A DNA stretch of 64,000 bases from Aureispira sp050633105 (GTDB taxonomy: Bacteria; Bacteroidota; Bacteroidia; Chitinophagales; Saprospiraceae), in contig JBOEFW010000008.1 of NCBI GenBank assembly GCA_050633105.1, forward strand, positions 124,001-188,000. Reading direction: 5' to 3'. A program made the translations under genes and the position numbers. The notes under the pieces are model-generated. The model was not told the origin of the DNA. It saw nothing but the letters and a program-made list of their open reading frames with translations, and did not search any database. Of this stretch, positions 33,318 to 41,198 are shown piece after piece (the stretch's first letter is position 1; each line of letters begins with the position of its first letter).

Positions 33318-35369
33318 ATGAAATCGCAACAAGGTTTTAGGCTGTTTTTAAATGTGTACCAATCAAGAATTCCTGTGCTGTATCGTATCATGTTTTTGTT
33401 GTTAATGAATGTTTTTATCCACCATAGCCTATGGGGGCAGGACGAAAGTCGTTATATCGCAGATTTAGAAGAAAAATTAGAGCAATCTACTACAGCAAGA
33501 GAACGAACGAATGCACTTATTAATCTAGGAAATGCGTGTCGAGTATATGACATTCAAAAAGCGCAATTGTATATAGAAGAAGCCTTAGAATTATCTTCCA
33601 AAGAGAACGATACCATAGGGATTTGTAACGCTCATTTTAGCAAAGCGCTCTATATGTTGGAGATATTAAGGGACGAAGAGAAGGCTATGGAGCAATTTGA
33701 AATTGCTCGAACATTGGCCAAAGAATGTAGAGGGGATTCTTCTTCCACAATGTATATAGAAGCCAATATTCTAATGAACTTAGGGATTTATTATTATACA
33801 AAAGGAGTACTTGGAAAGTCTTTACAATACAACCTAGATGCGATTGATCTTTGTATCAAAAATAAAGACACTACCTCTTTATCTTCCACATACGCTAATA
33901 CTGGCATTCTCTATAATTATGTTGGTTATTATGAACCAGCCCTTAAATTTTTCTATAAAGGGAGAACTTTGGTGAATCAACAACAGCAACGATCTACCTA
34001 TGCGACATATAATGTTAATCTAGCTTTGGTTTATGCCAATATGAAGGACTATGCGAAAGCGAAAGTATTGGTTGAGGAAGCACAAGAGCTCTTTACAGAG
34101 GTTAGTGATCGAGATGGGATTGCCAATTGTCATGGGTTGAAAAGTATGATTGGATTAGAACAAAACAATTTAGAAGAGGTTCGTAAACATACAACTATTG
34201 CGTTTCAAATTTTTTCCAGCTTAGAATTGGTTTATGGAATGTCTTACATTCGCAAGCAACAAACAGAATTAGCGATTAGAGAAAAGGATTATGCACAAGC
34301 ATTGACATGGGCAGAAGAAGGCTTGTTAATTTCTCAAGAACAGGAAGCGGAAGGTGAACAAATGGAATGGTGCGAGTTGTTAATAGAGATTTATGACAAC
34401 AGCCAAAACAGCGAAAAATTAGCTCAAATCACCCCTTCTTATATCCAACTACGCGACTCTTTCGAGCAAAAAAAAGCCATTCAAATGTTGGCCATCACGG
34501 AGGTTAAATTTGGCGTAGAGAAACTGGAAAAAGAAAAAGAACTGCTGAATTTAACAACCTTAGATCAGCAAAAGGATTTGAAAATCAATACCTTAAAAGT
34601 AAGGCGCCAAAATACAACCATTGTTTTTTTAATCTTGTTTTTAATTGTGGTAGGAGGAGTCGCCTTCTTATTGATCCGTCAAAACCGCTTACAAAACAAA
34701 TACAATGTGCTCAATTTGCGCCAGCAATTGCTACAATCTCAAATCAATCCTCACTTCTTTTTTAATGTGCTCAATTCCCTGCAAAGTAGTATTCTAAATG
34801 AGGCGCCTATTGTTGCTTACCAACACCACGGAAAATTCGCAAAATTGATGCGTTTCACCTTGAATATGTCGAATGAACCTACCGTGTTGTTCAAGGACGA
34901 GCTCTATGCTTTGCAATTGTTTATTGAATTGGAGCAAATGAGAACCGACAACAAATTTGATTTTGATATACAGATAGGAGGGGACATAGATCAAGCGCAC
35001 ACCAAAGTGCCAGGCATGTTGTTGCAGCCTTTTATTGAGAATGCAATTTGGCATGGTATCTTGCCTTGTGCCGATCGAAGGGGGCAGTTACAAATCAATT
35101 TTACCCAACAAAAAGACCAACTTTTACAGTGTATTATAGAAGATAATGGCATTGGTAGAGCGCAAGCAAGGGAAAACAAACAGCAACGCTCCACAATTTA
35201 TGCTTCCAAAGGAATGGGCATTACCCAAAATCGACTCCAACTCTATGAAGCGCTTTATAAGAATCGCTTTACCTTTGAGGTGGAAGATTTAAAAGATGCC
35301 ACAGGTGCCCCGCAGGGGACAAGAGTCACCGTGCAAATACCTATTTTTGAGTTAGAGGAAGATGTTTAA
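33318..35369 (+). CDS. LytS/YehU-type sensor histidine kinase with TPR sensor domain
   Basis: 683 residues. An N-terminal hydrophobic segment (LYRIMFLLLMNVFIHHSLWG) serves as signal or anchor. Tetratricopeptide repeats span ~45-400 (NALINLGNACRVYDIQKAQL, ILMNLGIYYYTKGVLGKSL), then come a coiled coil, one transmembrane helix at ~435-455 (IVFLILFLIVVGGVAFLLI) and a His_kinase domain. The phospho-accepting histidine is His479 in INPHFFFNVLNSLQS, and the ATP site lies in ENAIWHGI and IEDNGIGRAQA. The TPR part is periplasmic and probably senses a protein or stress. The cognate regulator gene starts 22 bases after the stop, so signal transfer to it is very likely. Confidence 0.92.
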   Translation: MKSQQGFRLFLNVYQSRIPVLYRIMFLLLMNVFIHHSLWGQDESRYIADLEEKLEQSTTARERTNALINLGNACRVYDIQKAQLYIEEALELSSKENDTIGICNAHFSKALYMLEILRDEEKAMEQFEIARTLAKECRGDSSSTMYIEANILMNLGIYYYTKGVLGKSLQYNLDAIDLCIKNKDTTSLSSTYANTGILYNYVGYYEPALKFFYKGRTLVNQQQQRSTYATYNVNLALVYANMKDYAKAKVLVEEAQELFTEVSDRDGIANCHGLKSMIGLEQNNLEEVRKHTTIAFQIFSSLELVYGMSYIRKQQTELAIREKDYAQALTWAEEGLLISQEQEAEGEQMEWCELLIEIYDNSQNSEKLAQITPSYIQLRDSFEQKKAIQMLAITEVKFGVEKLEKEKELLNLTTLDQQKDLKINTLKVRRQNTTIVFLILFLIVVGGVAFLLIRQNRLQNKYNVLNLRQQLLQSQINPHFFFNVLNSLQSSILNEAPIVAYQHHGKFAKLMRFTLNMSNEPTVLFKDELYALQLFIELEQMRTDNKFDFDIQIGGDIDQAHTKVPGMLLQPFIENAIWHGILPCADRRGQLQINFTQQKDQLLQCIIEDNGIGRAQARENKQQRSTIYASKGMGITQNRLQLYEALYKNRFTFEVEDLKDATGAPQGTRVTVQIPIFELEEDV

Positions 35370-35391
35370 TGAAGTAAAACACTAAAAAACA

Positions 35392-36135
35392 ATGCTAAAA
35401 GTCTTAATTGTTGACGATGAACCCAAGGCGCAAAAAATCCTCACCACTTTATTACTACAATACACCAAAGACATCCAAATTGTAGGCGTCGCCAGCTCTG
35501 CCCAAGAAGCCCTTGAAAAAATTAAAGCAACCCATCCTCAATTGGTTTTCTTAGACATTAATATGCCTGGGCAAGATGGCTTTAGTGTCTTAGCCAGCCT
35601 CAAAAAAATCACCTTTGAGGTGGTTATTACCACGGCCTACAGCGAATACGCCCTCAATGCGATTAAGTTCTCGGCCATTGACTACCTCTTAAAACCCATT
35701 GATCTAGGCGAATTACAAGCGGCGATACAGAAGTGCCAAGAAAAAATCAAGACGCAAAAAAATGAAAGTGTCCTCTTCCTTCCCAGCCTATTTTTTGATA
35801 CCCAAAAACAAGTCGGAAAAATTGCCCTGCCCATCGCCAAAGGTTTTGAAATCATCACCATTGCAGATATTGTCTACTGCGAAGCTTCAGGCAGTTACAC
35901 CCTAATTAATACCAGTAACAACCAACAATTCACAGTCGCTAAAAACTTGAAGTTCTTTGAGACTAAATTGGCCGAAACAGGCTTTTTGCGCCTGCACGAT
36001 TCTTTTTTGGTAAATACACAGCATGTGGTGCGGGTGATTAAGGGGAAGCCTACGAAGGTGTCTATTAGTACTGGGATTGAGATTGAGGTGTCGCGGTCAC
36101 GGAAGAGTACGTCGATGCAGTATTTTAAGTTGTAG
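35392..36135 (+). CDS. LytTR-family response regulator
   Basis: 247 residues. The receiver domain (1-120) shows VDDEPKAQ with the acidic pair at residues 8-9, the phosphorylated Asp55 in LVFLDINMPGQDG, TTAYSEYALNAIKFSAIDYL and the conserved lysine in LLKPID. The DNA-binding LytTR domain occupies ~140-245: ITIADIVYCEASGSYTLINT, LRLHDSFLVNTQHVVRV and the C-terminal VSRSRKS. It would bind direct repeats upstream of target genes when phosphorylated by the adjacent kinase. Codon usage at the 5' end is notably C-rich in third positions compared with neighbours. It converges with the next gene at a 2-base gap. Confidence 0.95.
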   Translation: MLKVLIVDDEPKAQKILTTLLLQYTKDIQIVGVASSAQEALEKIKATHPQLVFLDINMPGQDGFSVLASLKKITFEVVITTAYSEYALNAIKFSAIDYLLKPIDLGELQAAIQKCQEKIKTQKNESVLFLPSLFFDTQKQVGKIALPIAKGFEIITIADIVYCEASGSYTLINTSNNQQFTVAKNLKFFETKLAETGFLRLHDSFLVNTQHVVRVIKGKPTKVSISTGIEIEVSRSRKSTSMQYFKL

Positions 36136-36137
36136 GG

Positions 36138-36497
36138 TTATTTGTTTTTTTGTTGGATATAGGTTTTGTCTTTTTCATTAACATGTAAATCTTTTATCCA
36201 GTTCTTAGAAGAGACTTTTATTTTCGTCAAATCTGCATACTCAAAATTAGCCTTGGGAATAAGTTGTTCATAAGTAATACTATCCAACGGACTCTCTACT
36301 AAAGACACTAGAAACTGCCCCCTTTCAGGACTCAAAGGTTTAGTAGTCAATGTATCTCCCTCCAAAAAACGATAAGGTTTAAAACTCCGACTCAAAGCAA
36401 TAATTTGTCCAATCAATTGCGGGGATAAATTCCGAATACTATCCTTATTATAATCTTCCTTCAATTCTGTATTAATCGCTTCTAAAGTATTGCTCAT
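36138..36497 (-). CDS. Small hypothetical protein, possible fragment of a pentapeptide-repeat-type protein
   Basis: 119 residues, no signal peptide. The middle contains LSPERGQFLVSLVESPLDSI and the end FEYADLTKIKVSSKNWIKDL. The combination of an ERGQ-type segment followed by YADL recalls the region just before pentapeptide repeats in some Bacteroidota proteins, but no repeats follow here. It may therefore be a truncated relative or an unrelated small protein. The ATG at 36497 is followed by a normal helical N-terminus. It converges on the LytTR regulator and lies next to a truncated restriction protein, at the left edge of the accessory region. Function unknown. Confidence 0.5.
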   Translation of the reverse strand: MSNTLEAINTELKEDYNKDSIRNLSPQLIGQIIALSRSFKPYRFLEGDTLTTKPLSPERGQFLVSLVESPLDSITYEQLIPKANFEYADLTKIKVSSKNWIKDLHVNEKDKTYIQQKNK

Positions 36498-36592
36498 TAA
36501 GAAGATGAGAGAGCTTCTACGATTTGCTTCTCGGAGTTTGGTTTGTTGCTTTATAACTTGTACATTTTGATGATCTATTTTTTGAATTTTCT

Positions 36593-37267
36593 ATGGATAA
36601 ATTGACAGAATCTATTGTAGGAGAAATCAAAAAATTTGAAAAGGGTAAGTTTGATGTTAATGAAATCATTAACGTAGCAAGCGATTTAAAATATTCTAAG
36701 GAAATAAAAGGGATCTTAAAACAAGAATTTAATGATCCAAGTGAAGAATTTACCAAGTTAATTGCGAAACAGGTCTACAGTGGGCGAGTAACCTCTTCTA
36801 TTTTAGAACAATTTCAAGGTTTGATTAAAAAATCATTGAAAGAGTATATTAGTGAGACTATTAGTAGTCGATTACAGATGGCAGAGCATTGGAGTAATGA
36901 TAAAGAAACCGAAGAAGAGGTAAAAGTAGAACAGGAAGAAGTACTGGATGATTCAGGGATAGTGACTACAGAGGAAGAATTACAAGGATTTAGGATGGTA
37001 CAGGCAATACTAGTTCCTATTGTAGAATCAATTCGTATAACACATCGTGACACAAAATCTTATTTTGGTATTCTACTGGATGATAATAATAGAAAACCCA
37101 TTTGTCGCTTACACCTTAATCGTACTAAAAAATACCTAGAGGTGTTTGATGAGCATAAAAAAGGAATAAAACATAATATTACCACAATGGATGATCTTTA
37201 CAAGCACAAAGAAGCTATTATTAATTCTTTGAATCATTACATTAATGATGAATTGCCGGTAGAATAA
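36593..37267 (+). CDS. N-terminally truncated type I restriction (HsdR_N-type) protein
   Basis: 224 residues corresponding, as I recall the family, to the C-terminal two thirds of stand-alone 'type I restriction endonuclease' proteins of about 350 residues. Shared features are VNEIINVASDLKYSKEIKGI, PSEEFTKLIAKQVYSGRVT, EEELQGFRMVQAIL and HRDTKSYFGILLDDNNRKPI. The expected N-terminal PD-(D/E)xK domain is missing: the ATG begins directly at the EIKKF helix before this region, and no frame upstream supplies it. The protein therefore cannot cleave DNA; it may be a remnant or a free regulatory part. It lies at the left border of the accessory region and faces the unknown gene at 36138 divergently. 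Confidence 0.7.
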   Translation: MDKLTESIVGEIKKFEKGKFDVNEIINVASDLKYSKEIKGILKQEFNDPSEEFTKLIAKQVYSGRVTSSILEQFQGLIKKSLKEYISETISSRLQMAEHWSNDKETEEEVKVEQEEVLDDSGIVTTEEELQGFRMVQAILVPIVESIRITHRDTKSYFGILLDDNNRKPICRLHLNRTKKYLEVFDEHKKGIKHNITTMDDLYKHKEAIINSLNHYINDELPVE

Positions 37268-37373
37268 GCGAATTGTGGCCATACAACAACAGAATGGGGA
37301 TCAAAATAAGATATAGTGTTCCTAAAATAAGTTGCAATGCTTATCTTCAAGGAGAAGAACTAAATCTCACAAC

Positions 37374-37739
37374 ATGACCAATTTTGACCCGCTAGATGCC
37401 CCTTTAAAAGAAGCGCCGTCTAAAAAGAAAGAAATACCCTATGTTTATACTCCTAAACAAATGCGTCTTTTTAAGAAGGGGATATGGTTTACTGTTGTTT
37501 TGAATAGTCTATTGTATGCTGTTTTTGCTGGAATAAATAAGGTGGAAGAGTATTTTTTTCCTTGGTTATGGTTACAAATGATAATAGCAATTTTGTTGGG
37601 AGGAGTAGTAGGCATTTATGCTTTTTTTAAATGCCGTCATTTGCCTTATGAGTTGCGTTTTAAACAATGGTTTACCTTGTATTTTTTATCCATTCAATGC
37701 TTGGTAACTATATTGTTAATCGCTAGTTTTTTTATGTGA
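37374..37739 (+). CDS. Small membrane protein with three hydrophobic segments
   Basis: 121 residues from ATG at 37374; the frame is open 14 codons further upstream but MTNFDPLDAPLKEAPSKKKE is a natural soluble N-terminus. Membrane segments lie at about residues 38-55, 62-82 and 97-119, separated by short loops (INKVEEYFFPWLW). Topology would be a small three-helix integral membrane protein with a cytoplasmic N-terminal tail. No family is recognised. A MITE copy (37769-37851) inserts 29 bases after the stop codon, probably in its former terminator region. No operon partner. Confidence 0.6.
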   Translation: MTNFDPLDAPLKEAPSKKKEIPYVYTPKQMRLFKKGIWFTVVLNSLLYAVFAGINKVEEYFFPWLWLQMIIAILLGGVVGIYAFFKCRHLPYELRFKQWFTLYFLSIQCLVTILLIASFFM

Positions 37740-37768
37740 GAAAACACCAAAAAATGCCCTTCCAGTAA

Positions 37769-37851
37769 GAGTTTGTTTAAAATGTATTAAGGTTGAAAAT
37801 CAATAATTAGTGGTTCTGACAAAAAGTTAGTGGAGAAATTTAAACAGGCTC
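37769..37851 (+). mobile_element. 83-bp MITE, copy 1, with TAA target duplication
   Basis: The element runs from GAGTTTGTTTAAA to TTTAAACAGGCTC, terminal inverted repeats that agree at 11 of 13 positions. It is flanked on both sides by TAA (37766-37768 and 37852-37854), a 3-bp target duplication. Copy 2 at 39541-39623 differs at a single base. It codes for nothing and must be moved by a transposase in trans. Termini starting GAG with a TNA duplication fit the IS5 superfamily (IS1031-like group); that assignment is inference. Confidence 0.85.
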
Positions 37852-37900
37852 TAAGTACTGAAAGGGCAGGTATACTAAAATGGGTTAACGAGGTCTAGTT

Positions 37901-38596
37901 TTATAAGGTTGTTTTTCCAAGGCGATAGCGTAACCCTACTTGAAGACGCAAGGTGTAATATTCCGTCGAAACATGGGTTATGTTATCAGAAGTGCTGGCA
38001 TTAAAAGGCGATACCGTTCCTCTAAAAGCAACTTGTCCGCTAAGGCGCTTAGACAATTGTACTTGATAACCCAATTGTACTCCAAAATCAAGATTAAAAC
38101 CTCCATCATAAGGATAATGTCCAATAGGTGAATCGCCAGGATCATGGGTGCTTGCAGCAAAGGCTGTCCAAAAAGGAATCACTAAAGCATCCACTAAGAG
38201 CGAGTGTTTTGGCGCTACTTTTAGACGATAGCCTACCGCTATGGGTAAAGTAAATGCCTGTTGTTGGTCGGAAGAGAAGGTAGGGCCGATTATATCCATT
38301 AGTGGACTGCCATAAGTTCTTCCACTTGCTTTGGTTTGGAAACCTAAACCTATACCTACGTTCAATCGCTCCTGAAGGAGTAATACATTATACGATAAGC
38401 TAAAAGAGGTACTAACATGAGGGGTATATTCTGCCATAGAATTATAATCTTCTATGTCCATTTCTCCACTCATTCCAAGACCTATAACTATTCCTAATTC
38501 CTGTTGGATAGGTTTTTTTTCTTGCCCCCAAAGGGAGTGGATCGAACTACAGAATAGCCCAATTAAGAGCAGAGTACTATTTAAAAGAGTAGGCAT
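37901..38596 (-). CDS. Outer-membrane beta-barrel protein (tandem paralogue 1)
   Basis: 231 residues. A signal peptide (LLIGLFCSSIHSLWGQ) is followed by a small beta-barrel with alternating strands: ELGIVIGLGMSGEMD, LSYNVLLLQERLNVGIGLGF, FTLPIAVGYRLKVAPKHSLL and the C-terminal YTLRLQVGLRYRLGKTTL. It resembles OmpW/PorT-like 8-strand barrels, family not certain. The next gene (38637-39305) encodes a clear paralogue in the same direction with a 40-base gap, and a decayed third copy lies at 39627-39842. The tandem array suggests recent duplication of a surface protein, perhaps for antigenic or phage-receptor variation (inference). Confidence 0.75.
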   Translation of the reverse strand: MPTLLNSTLLLIGLFCSSIHSLWGQEKKPIQQELGIVIGLGMSGEMDIEDYNSMAEYTPHVSTSFSLSYNVLLLQERLNVGIGLGFQTKASGRTYGSPLMDIIGPTFSSDQQQAFTLPIAVGYRLKVAPKHSLLVDALVIPFWTAFAASTHDPGDSPIGHYPYDGGFNLDFGVQLGYQVQLSKRLSGQVAFRGTVSPFNASTSDNITHVSTEYYTLRLQVGLRYRLGKTTL

Positions 38597-38636
38597 TGTT
38601 TTTTTTTTAATGATTAACGGATAGCAGGCTACAAAC

Positions 38637-39305
38637 TTAAAACTGTCGTCTTACCCCAACAACCAATTGCACATTATACAGTTCTTGGTAGGCCCAAACT
38701 TCTCGCTCCAACGGCTCCCAAGTCCCCATAACAGACATTTGAAGGCTCATTTTTTCAGAGAGTTGCAAACGATACCCCAATTTCAAACCCATTTCAAAAT
38801 TGAAGCGATTCACGGTAGGAACAATCAACCCTGTTGTGAATTCTCCAAAATCACGCGCAGGAGCAGAAATCAACTGATAGCTAGGAACAAACAAGGCATC
38901 AGCCATCAAACTATGACGGCCACCCAAAGGCAATCTATAGCCGACTTCCAAAGGCAAAATTAGCATTTGCGAAACAATAGGCAGGCGGGAATAATTGGTG
39001 GGTACACTTGGCGTATCCCATAAACGCCCTTCCACATAGCTTTTGCGCTGGTAGCCAAACCCTGCCCCTAAATTTAAACGCTCGTTCAACAATAAGGCAT
39101 TGTACTTTAAAGTAGCGGAAGCACTGGCACCTCGGGACCACTCCACGACTTTGGCAAAGTCAGGCGTATACTGTGCGCGATCAGGGTACAAAACGCCACT
39201 GATTCCAGTGCCAATATCTACCCCGATTTCATGTTTCACAGGGCTTTGTCCAAAGGCCAATGGGAGGATTAATACCCAAAGGCTAATACTAAGAATGATT
39301 TTCAC
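38637..39305 (-). CDS. Outer-membrane beta-barrel protein (tandem paralogue 2)
   Basis: 222 residues, signal peptide LSISLWVLILPLAFGQ. Strands parallel those of the neighbour at 37901: EIGVDIGTGISGVLYPDRAQ, LKYNALLLNERLNLGAGFGY, ILPLEVGYRLPLGGRHSLMA and the last strand VQLVVGVRRQF. It should form an 8-strand outer-membrane barrel. It reads first in the tandem array on the minus strand and is likely cotranscribed with the paralogue downstream. The upstream region 39306-39540 is purine-rich on the plus strand and has a hairpin at about 39342-39366 but no gene. The function is unknown. Confidence 0.75.
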   Translation of the reverse strand: MKIILSISLWVLILPLAFGQSPVKHEIGVDIGTGISGVLYPDRAQYTPDFAKVVEWSRGASASATLKYNALLLNERLNLGAGFGYQRKSYVEGRLWDTPSVPTNYSRLPIVSQMLILPLEVGYRLPLGGRHSLMADALFVPSYQLISAPARDFGEFTTGLIVPTVNRFNFEMGLKLGYRLQLSEKMSLQMSVMGTWEPLEREVWAYQELYNVQLVVGVRRQF

Positions 39306-39540
39306 GGTTATACTTTTTGTATGGATGATAAAATAGTGTGCCCAGCTATTCTGGAAGAATAGTTGGAGAATGCAAGGAGATTGCTGTTTAGTGTAGAGGG
39401 GAGTGGTGTGGTTAGGGAAATGGGTAAAGATGGTGATATGATAGGAAACGTGAGGAAAAAGGAAAACGTTGGGTGCGGTTGCTTTTTTAATAAAATTAAT
39501 TGTTGGAGCAGAAGGAAGACTAATAACGCTCCTGTCCTAA
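39306..39540. other. Purine-rich spacer before MITE copy 2
   Basis: No credible gene. On the plus strand a long stretch (39360-39480) is strongly purine-biased, with many GGAG, GGGGAG and GGTTAGGGAAATGGG-like words, and translates as nonsense. A hairpin with arms CCAGCTATTC and GAATAGTTGG lies at about 39342-39366. The promoter of the outer-membrane barrel genes should be here. Confidence 0.4.
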
Positions 39541-39623
39541 GAGTTGGTTTAAAATGTATTAAGGTTGAAAATCAATAATTAGTGGTTCTGACAAAAAGTT
39601 AGTGGAGAAATTTAAACAGGCTC
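39541..39623 (+). mobile_element. 83-bp MITE, copy 2, with TAA target duplication
   Basis: Same length and orientation as copy 1, differing only at position 6 (GAGTTGG instead of GAGTTTG). TAA flanks at 39538-39540 and 39624-39626 are the target duplication. It has landed directly next to, or inside, the decayed barrel-protein copy to its right. The near identity of the two copies indicates recent mobility or concerted homogenisation. Confidence 0.85.
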
Positions 39624-39626
39624 TAA

Positions 39627-39842
39627 GCTCTTTGGTGCCTCTAAAACTGGTAACAAACGCCGAGATGGAGCTGTAGGGGGGGCGATTTTTTCTTGAGCCG
39701 CATCATTCTCAAAGGGCTGGAACGTCCCCAAAATTGCGGCTTGTCAACTTAGTTGTTCGGTCAGTGGTAGACGGTAACCTAATTTTCAAACCCAAATCAA
39801 GATTAAAACGGTCAATAACAGGAATGTTCTGGGTGCTGTACC
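39627..39842 (-). pseudogene. Decayed third copy of the tandem outer-membrane barrel gene
   Basis: Minus-strand translation gives VIDRFNLDLGLK and, after a one-base frameshift, GYRLPLTEQLS, a stop, then QAAILGTFQPFEN. These line up with NRFNFEMGLKLGYRLQLSEK and SLQMSVMGTWEPLE in the protein of 38637-39305. The copy thus has at least one frameshift, one nonsense codon, no N-terminal half, and a diverged tail. MITE copy 2 abuts its 3' end. Confidence 0.7.
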
Positions 39843-40469
39843 CTACTTCTTCCGACGTACCCGCAAAGCCTTTATTTCTTCTAAGGTCAAGCCTGTAATC
39901 TCTGCAATCGCTTCCGCAGACATACCACGACGTTTCATTTCTTTGGCAATTTCAATTCTACCATTTTTCTCACCAATTTCAAGAGATTCCGCTCGAATAC
40001 GCTCTACCAATTCATAAGCAGGCACATATTTAGTGCTTTCCGCCAATTCCTCCATCAGACCAATATCCTGAAAGCTCATATAGCTTTGGTGAGAAATAAT
40101 CAAGTGGTCCAACACAGGTGTATTCACAATACGCCCTACCTGAATCATTCGATCCGTTGTATCCTTATCGGCCTCCGAAGGTTTTAGTTCGCCACTAGGA
40201 TGGTTGTGGCAGAGCATGATCTTAACCGCGCGTTTTTGCAAGGCAAAAGAAAACACTTCCATTGGATTGACCAACACCTGATTGACGGTACCCAAGCCAA
40301 TGAGTTCCACAAACAAAAGGCGTAGGTTATTGGCTAGACCAATGATCCAAAAATGTTCGCGGTCTTGATCGATCTTTTGTTCTCTTAATAGAATGCGTTG
40401 CATGATGCCATAAATATCATCAGAGGTCAAGATTTTGATCTTTTCTGCTTCGGTGAGTTGGATGTCCAT
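39843..40469 (-). CDS. RadC/JAB-domain protein with Rpn-like C-terminal tail (copy 1)
   Basis: 208 residues from ATG at 40469. The open frame extends 25 codons further but that part is not conserved with the paralogue. The MPN/JAB metal site is seen in MLCHNHPSGELKPSEADKD (His-x-His and Asp), following FWIIGLANNLRLLFVELIGL and GTVNQVLVNPMEVF. RadC's usual N-terminal helix-hairpin-helix is absent. The C-terminal 60 residues (GRIEIAKEMKRRGMSAEAIA and EITGLTLEEIKAL) resemble the tail of Rpn/PD-(D/E)XK transposase-like proteins, so this is a fusion. A near-identical gene lies at 52947-53573, and the two bracket the restriction region. Biochemical role unproven; RadC-like genes frequent mobile islands. 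Confidence 0.85.
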   Translation of the reverse strand: MDIQLTEAEKIKILTSDDIYGIMQRILLREQKIDQDREHFWIIGLANNLRLLFVELIGLGTVNQVLVNPMEVFSFALQKRAVKIMLCHNHPSGELKPSEADKDTTDRMIQVGRIVNTPVLDHLIISHQSYMSFQDIGLMEELAESTKYVPAYELVERIRAESLEIGEKNGRIEIAKEMKRRGMSAEAIAEITGLTLEEIKALRVRRKK

Positions 40470-40522
40470 AGTGGTAATTGGTGAGGAGGTGGCTAGTACG
40501 AATGATAAAATTATAGTTTTTA

Positions 40523-40536
40523 TAGGAGTTGTCCTA
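40523..40536 (-). promoter_or_regulatory. Conserved dyad TAGGA-N4-TCCTA upstream of radC-like copy 1
   Basis: TAGGAGTTGTCCTA lies 54 bases before the start codon. The same dyad (TAGGAGTTATCCTA) lies 53 bases before the paralogue at 53573. Flanking bases are also similar but the intervening sequence carries indels, so the dyad is the best preserved part. It could be an operator or an RNA element. Confidence 0.5.
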
Positions 40537-40800
40537 GTATTCACGCCAAAGTCTAAGGGAAGTGTTTGTTTTTGGGCCTTCTTATCTCCCCCTAAAGTCG
40601 GCTTAAATGGGGGGTAAAAAGACTTTAAGAGGCAAAAAATGAGGTTTAATTATTAGAATAGCTAAAATAAGCAAGGGGCTTGGGATCAATATGTTGATTT
40701 TATGGGCTTGTTTTTCAAGGGTTTAAAGTTTATTTGGTAGGGTTTGGCAACAGCTTATGGAATTTATTAACACAACAATAGTAATTGAAAGGCTTATTGG
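40537..40800. other. Spacer right of radC-like copy 1
   Basis: No gene seen. A weak hairpin pairs CCCCC with GGGGG at about 40591-40615 and is followed by a short A-rich stretch. The rest is AT-rich. Confidence 0.35.
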
Positions 40801-41055
40801 ATGACTGCTTGGCAAGAGTGTAGGAGAAGCTATAGGCACTTTATTGGTCGTTTCTTTTATTTAGTGGCAGAATGTAATGTATTCATTGCCCCCAATGCGA
40901 CTCTTTCCAAACGGAGAGCGTTGACAGAAAAGCTTGTGGATTTAATTATGGAGTATGAAGGCATCGAAAATGCTCCTTACAAAGACTATAACAATCAAAT
41001 ACAGCCGCCAGCAGAGATCAATAAACGTTTGATTTGTCGCGCCAAGCTAGAATAA
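40801..41055 (+). CDS. Small hypothetical protein (84 aa)
   Basis: 84 residues from ATG 40801, no signal peptide. The C-terminal half looks like a genuine charged helix-turn region (SKRRALTEKLVDLIMEYEGI, then NAPYKDYNNQIQPP), and the N-terminal half is aromatic and basic (RRSYRHFIGRFFYLVAE). No family is recognised. It could be a small island gene or the tail of a decayed larger one. A short 6-bp stem (ATAGCA/TGCTAT) follows the stop, and about 100 bases later come two perfect palindromes, so if those are operators this may be their regulator or target. That link is speculation. Confidence 0.35.
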   Translation: MTAWQECRRSYRHFIGRFFYLVAECNVFIAPNATLSKRRALTEKLVDLIMEYEGIENAPYKDYNNQIQPPAEINKRLICRAKLE

Positions 41056-41150
41056 ATAGCATAGTTTCCCTGCTATAGTCTTAAACGAAATAAACGTTTC
41101 TCTTTTCTAGTTTTTAGATATACTATTTACGGGGCCAATAAAATTATTTG

Positions 41151-41164
41151 AACTTTGCAAAGTT
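41151..41164. promoter_or_regulatory. Perfect 14-bp palindrome upstream of hsdM
   Basis: AACTTTGCAAAGTT is its own reverse complement. Its centre is 32 bp from that of the next palindrome, about three helical turns. It is a candidate operator half of a pair. Confidence 0.55.
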
Positions 41165-41180
41165 TTTGTATCACTATAAC

Positions 41181-41198
41181 AACATCAAATTTGATGTT
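41181..41198. promoter_or_regulatory. Perfect 18-bp palindrome upstream of hsdM
   Basis: AACATCAAATTTGATGTT is its own reverse complement over 18 bp. It lies 365 bases before the hsdM start and 126 after the small ORF at 40801. A dimeric regulator site is the simplest reading. Confidence 0.6.

Noticed and set aside
40470..40544. 25-codon N-terminal extension of radC-like copy 1 resembling a signal peptide
   Set aside because: The paralogue lacks it and the DNA here holds the shared dyad with indels, so it reads as non-coding.
40591..40615. CCCCC/GGGGG pairing considered as a terminator of radC-like copy 1
   Set aside because: It lies upstream of that minus-strand gene and has no T run in either direction.
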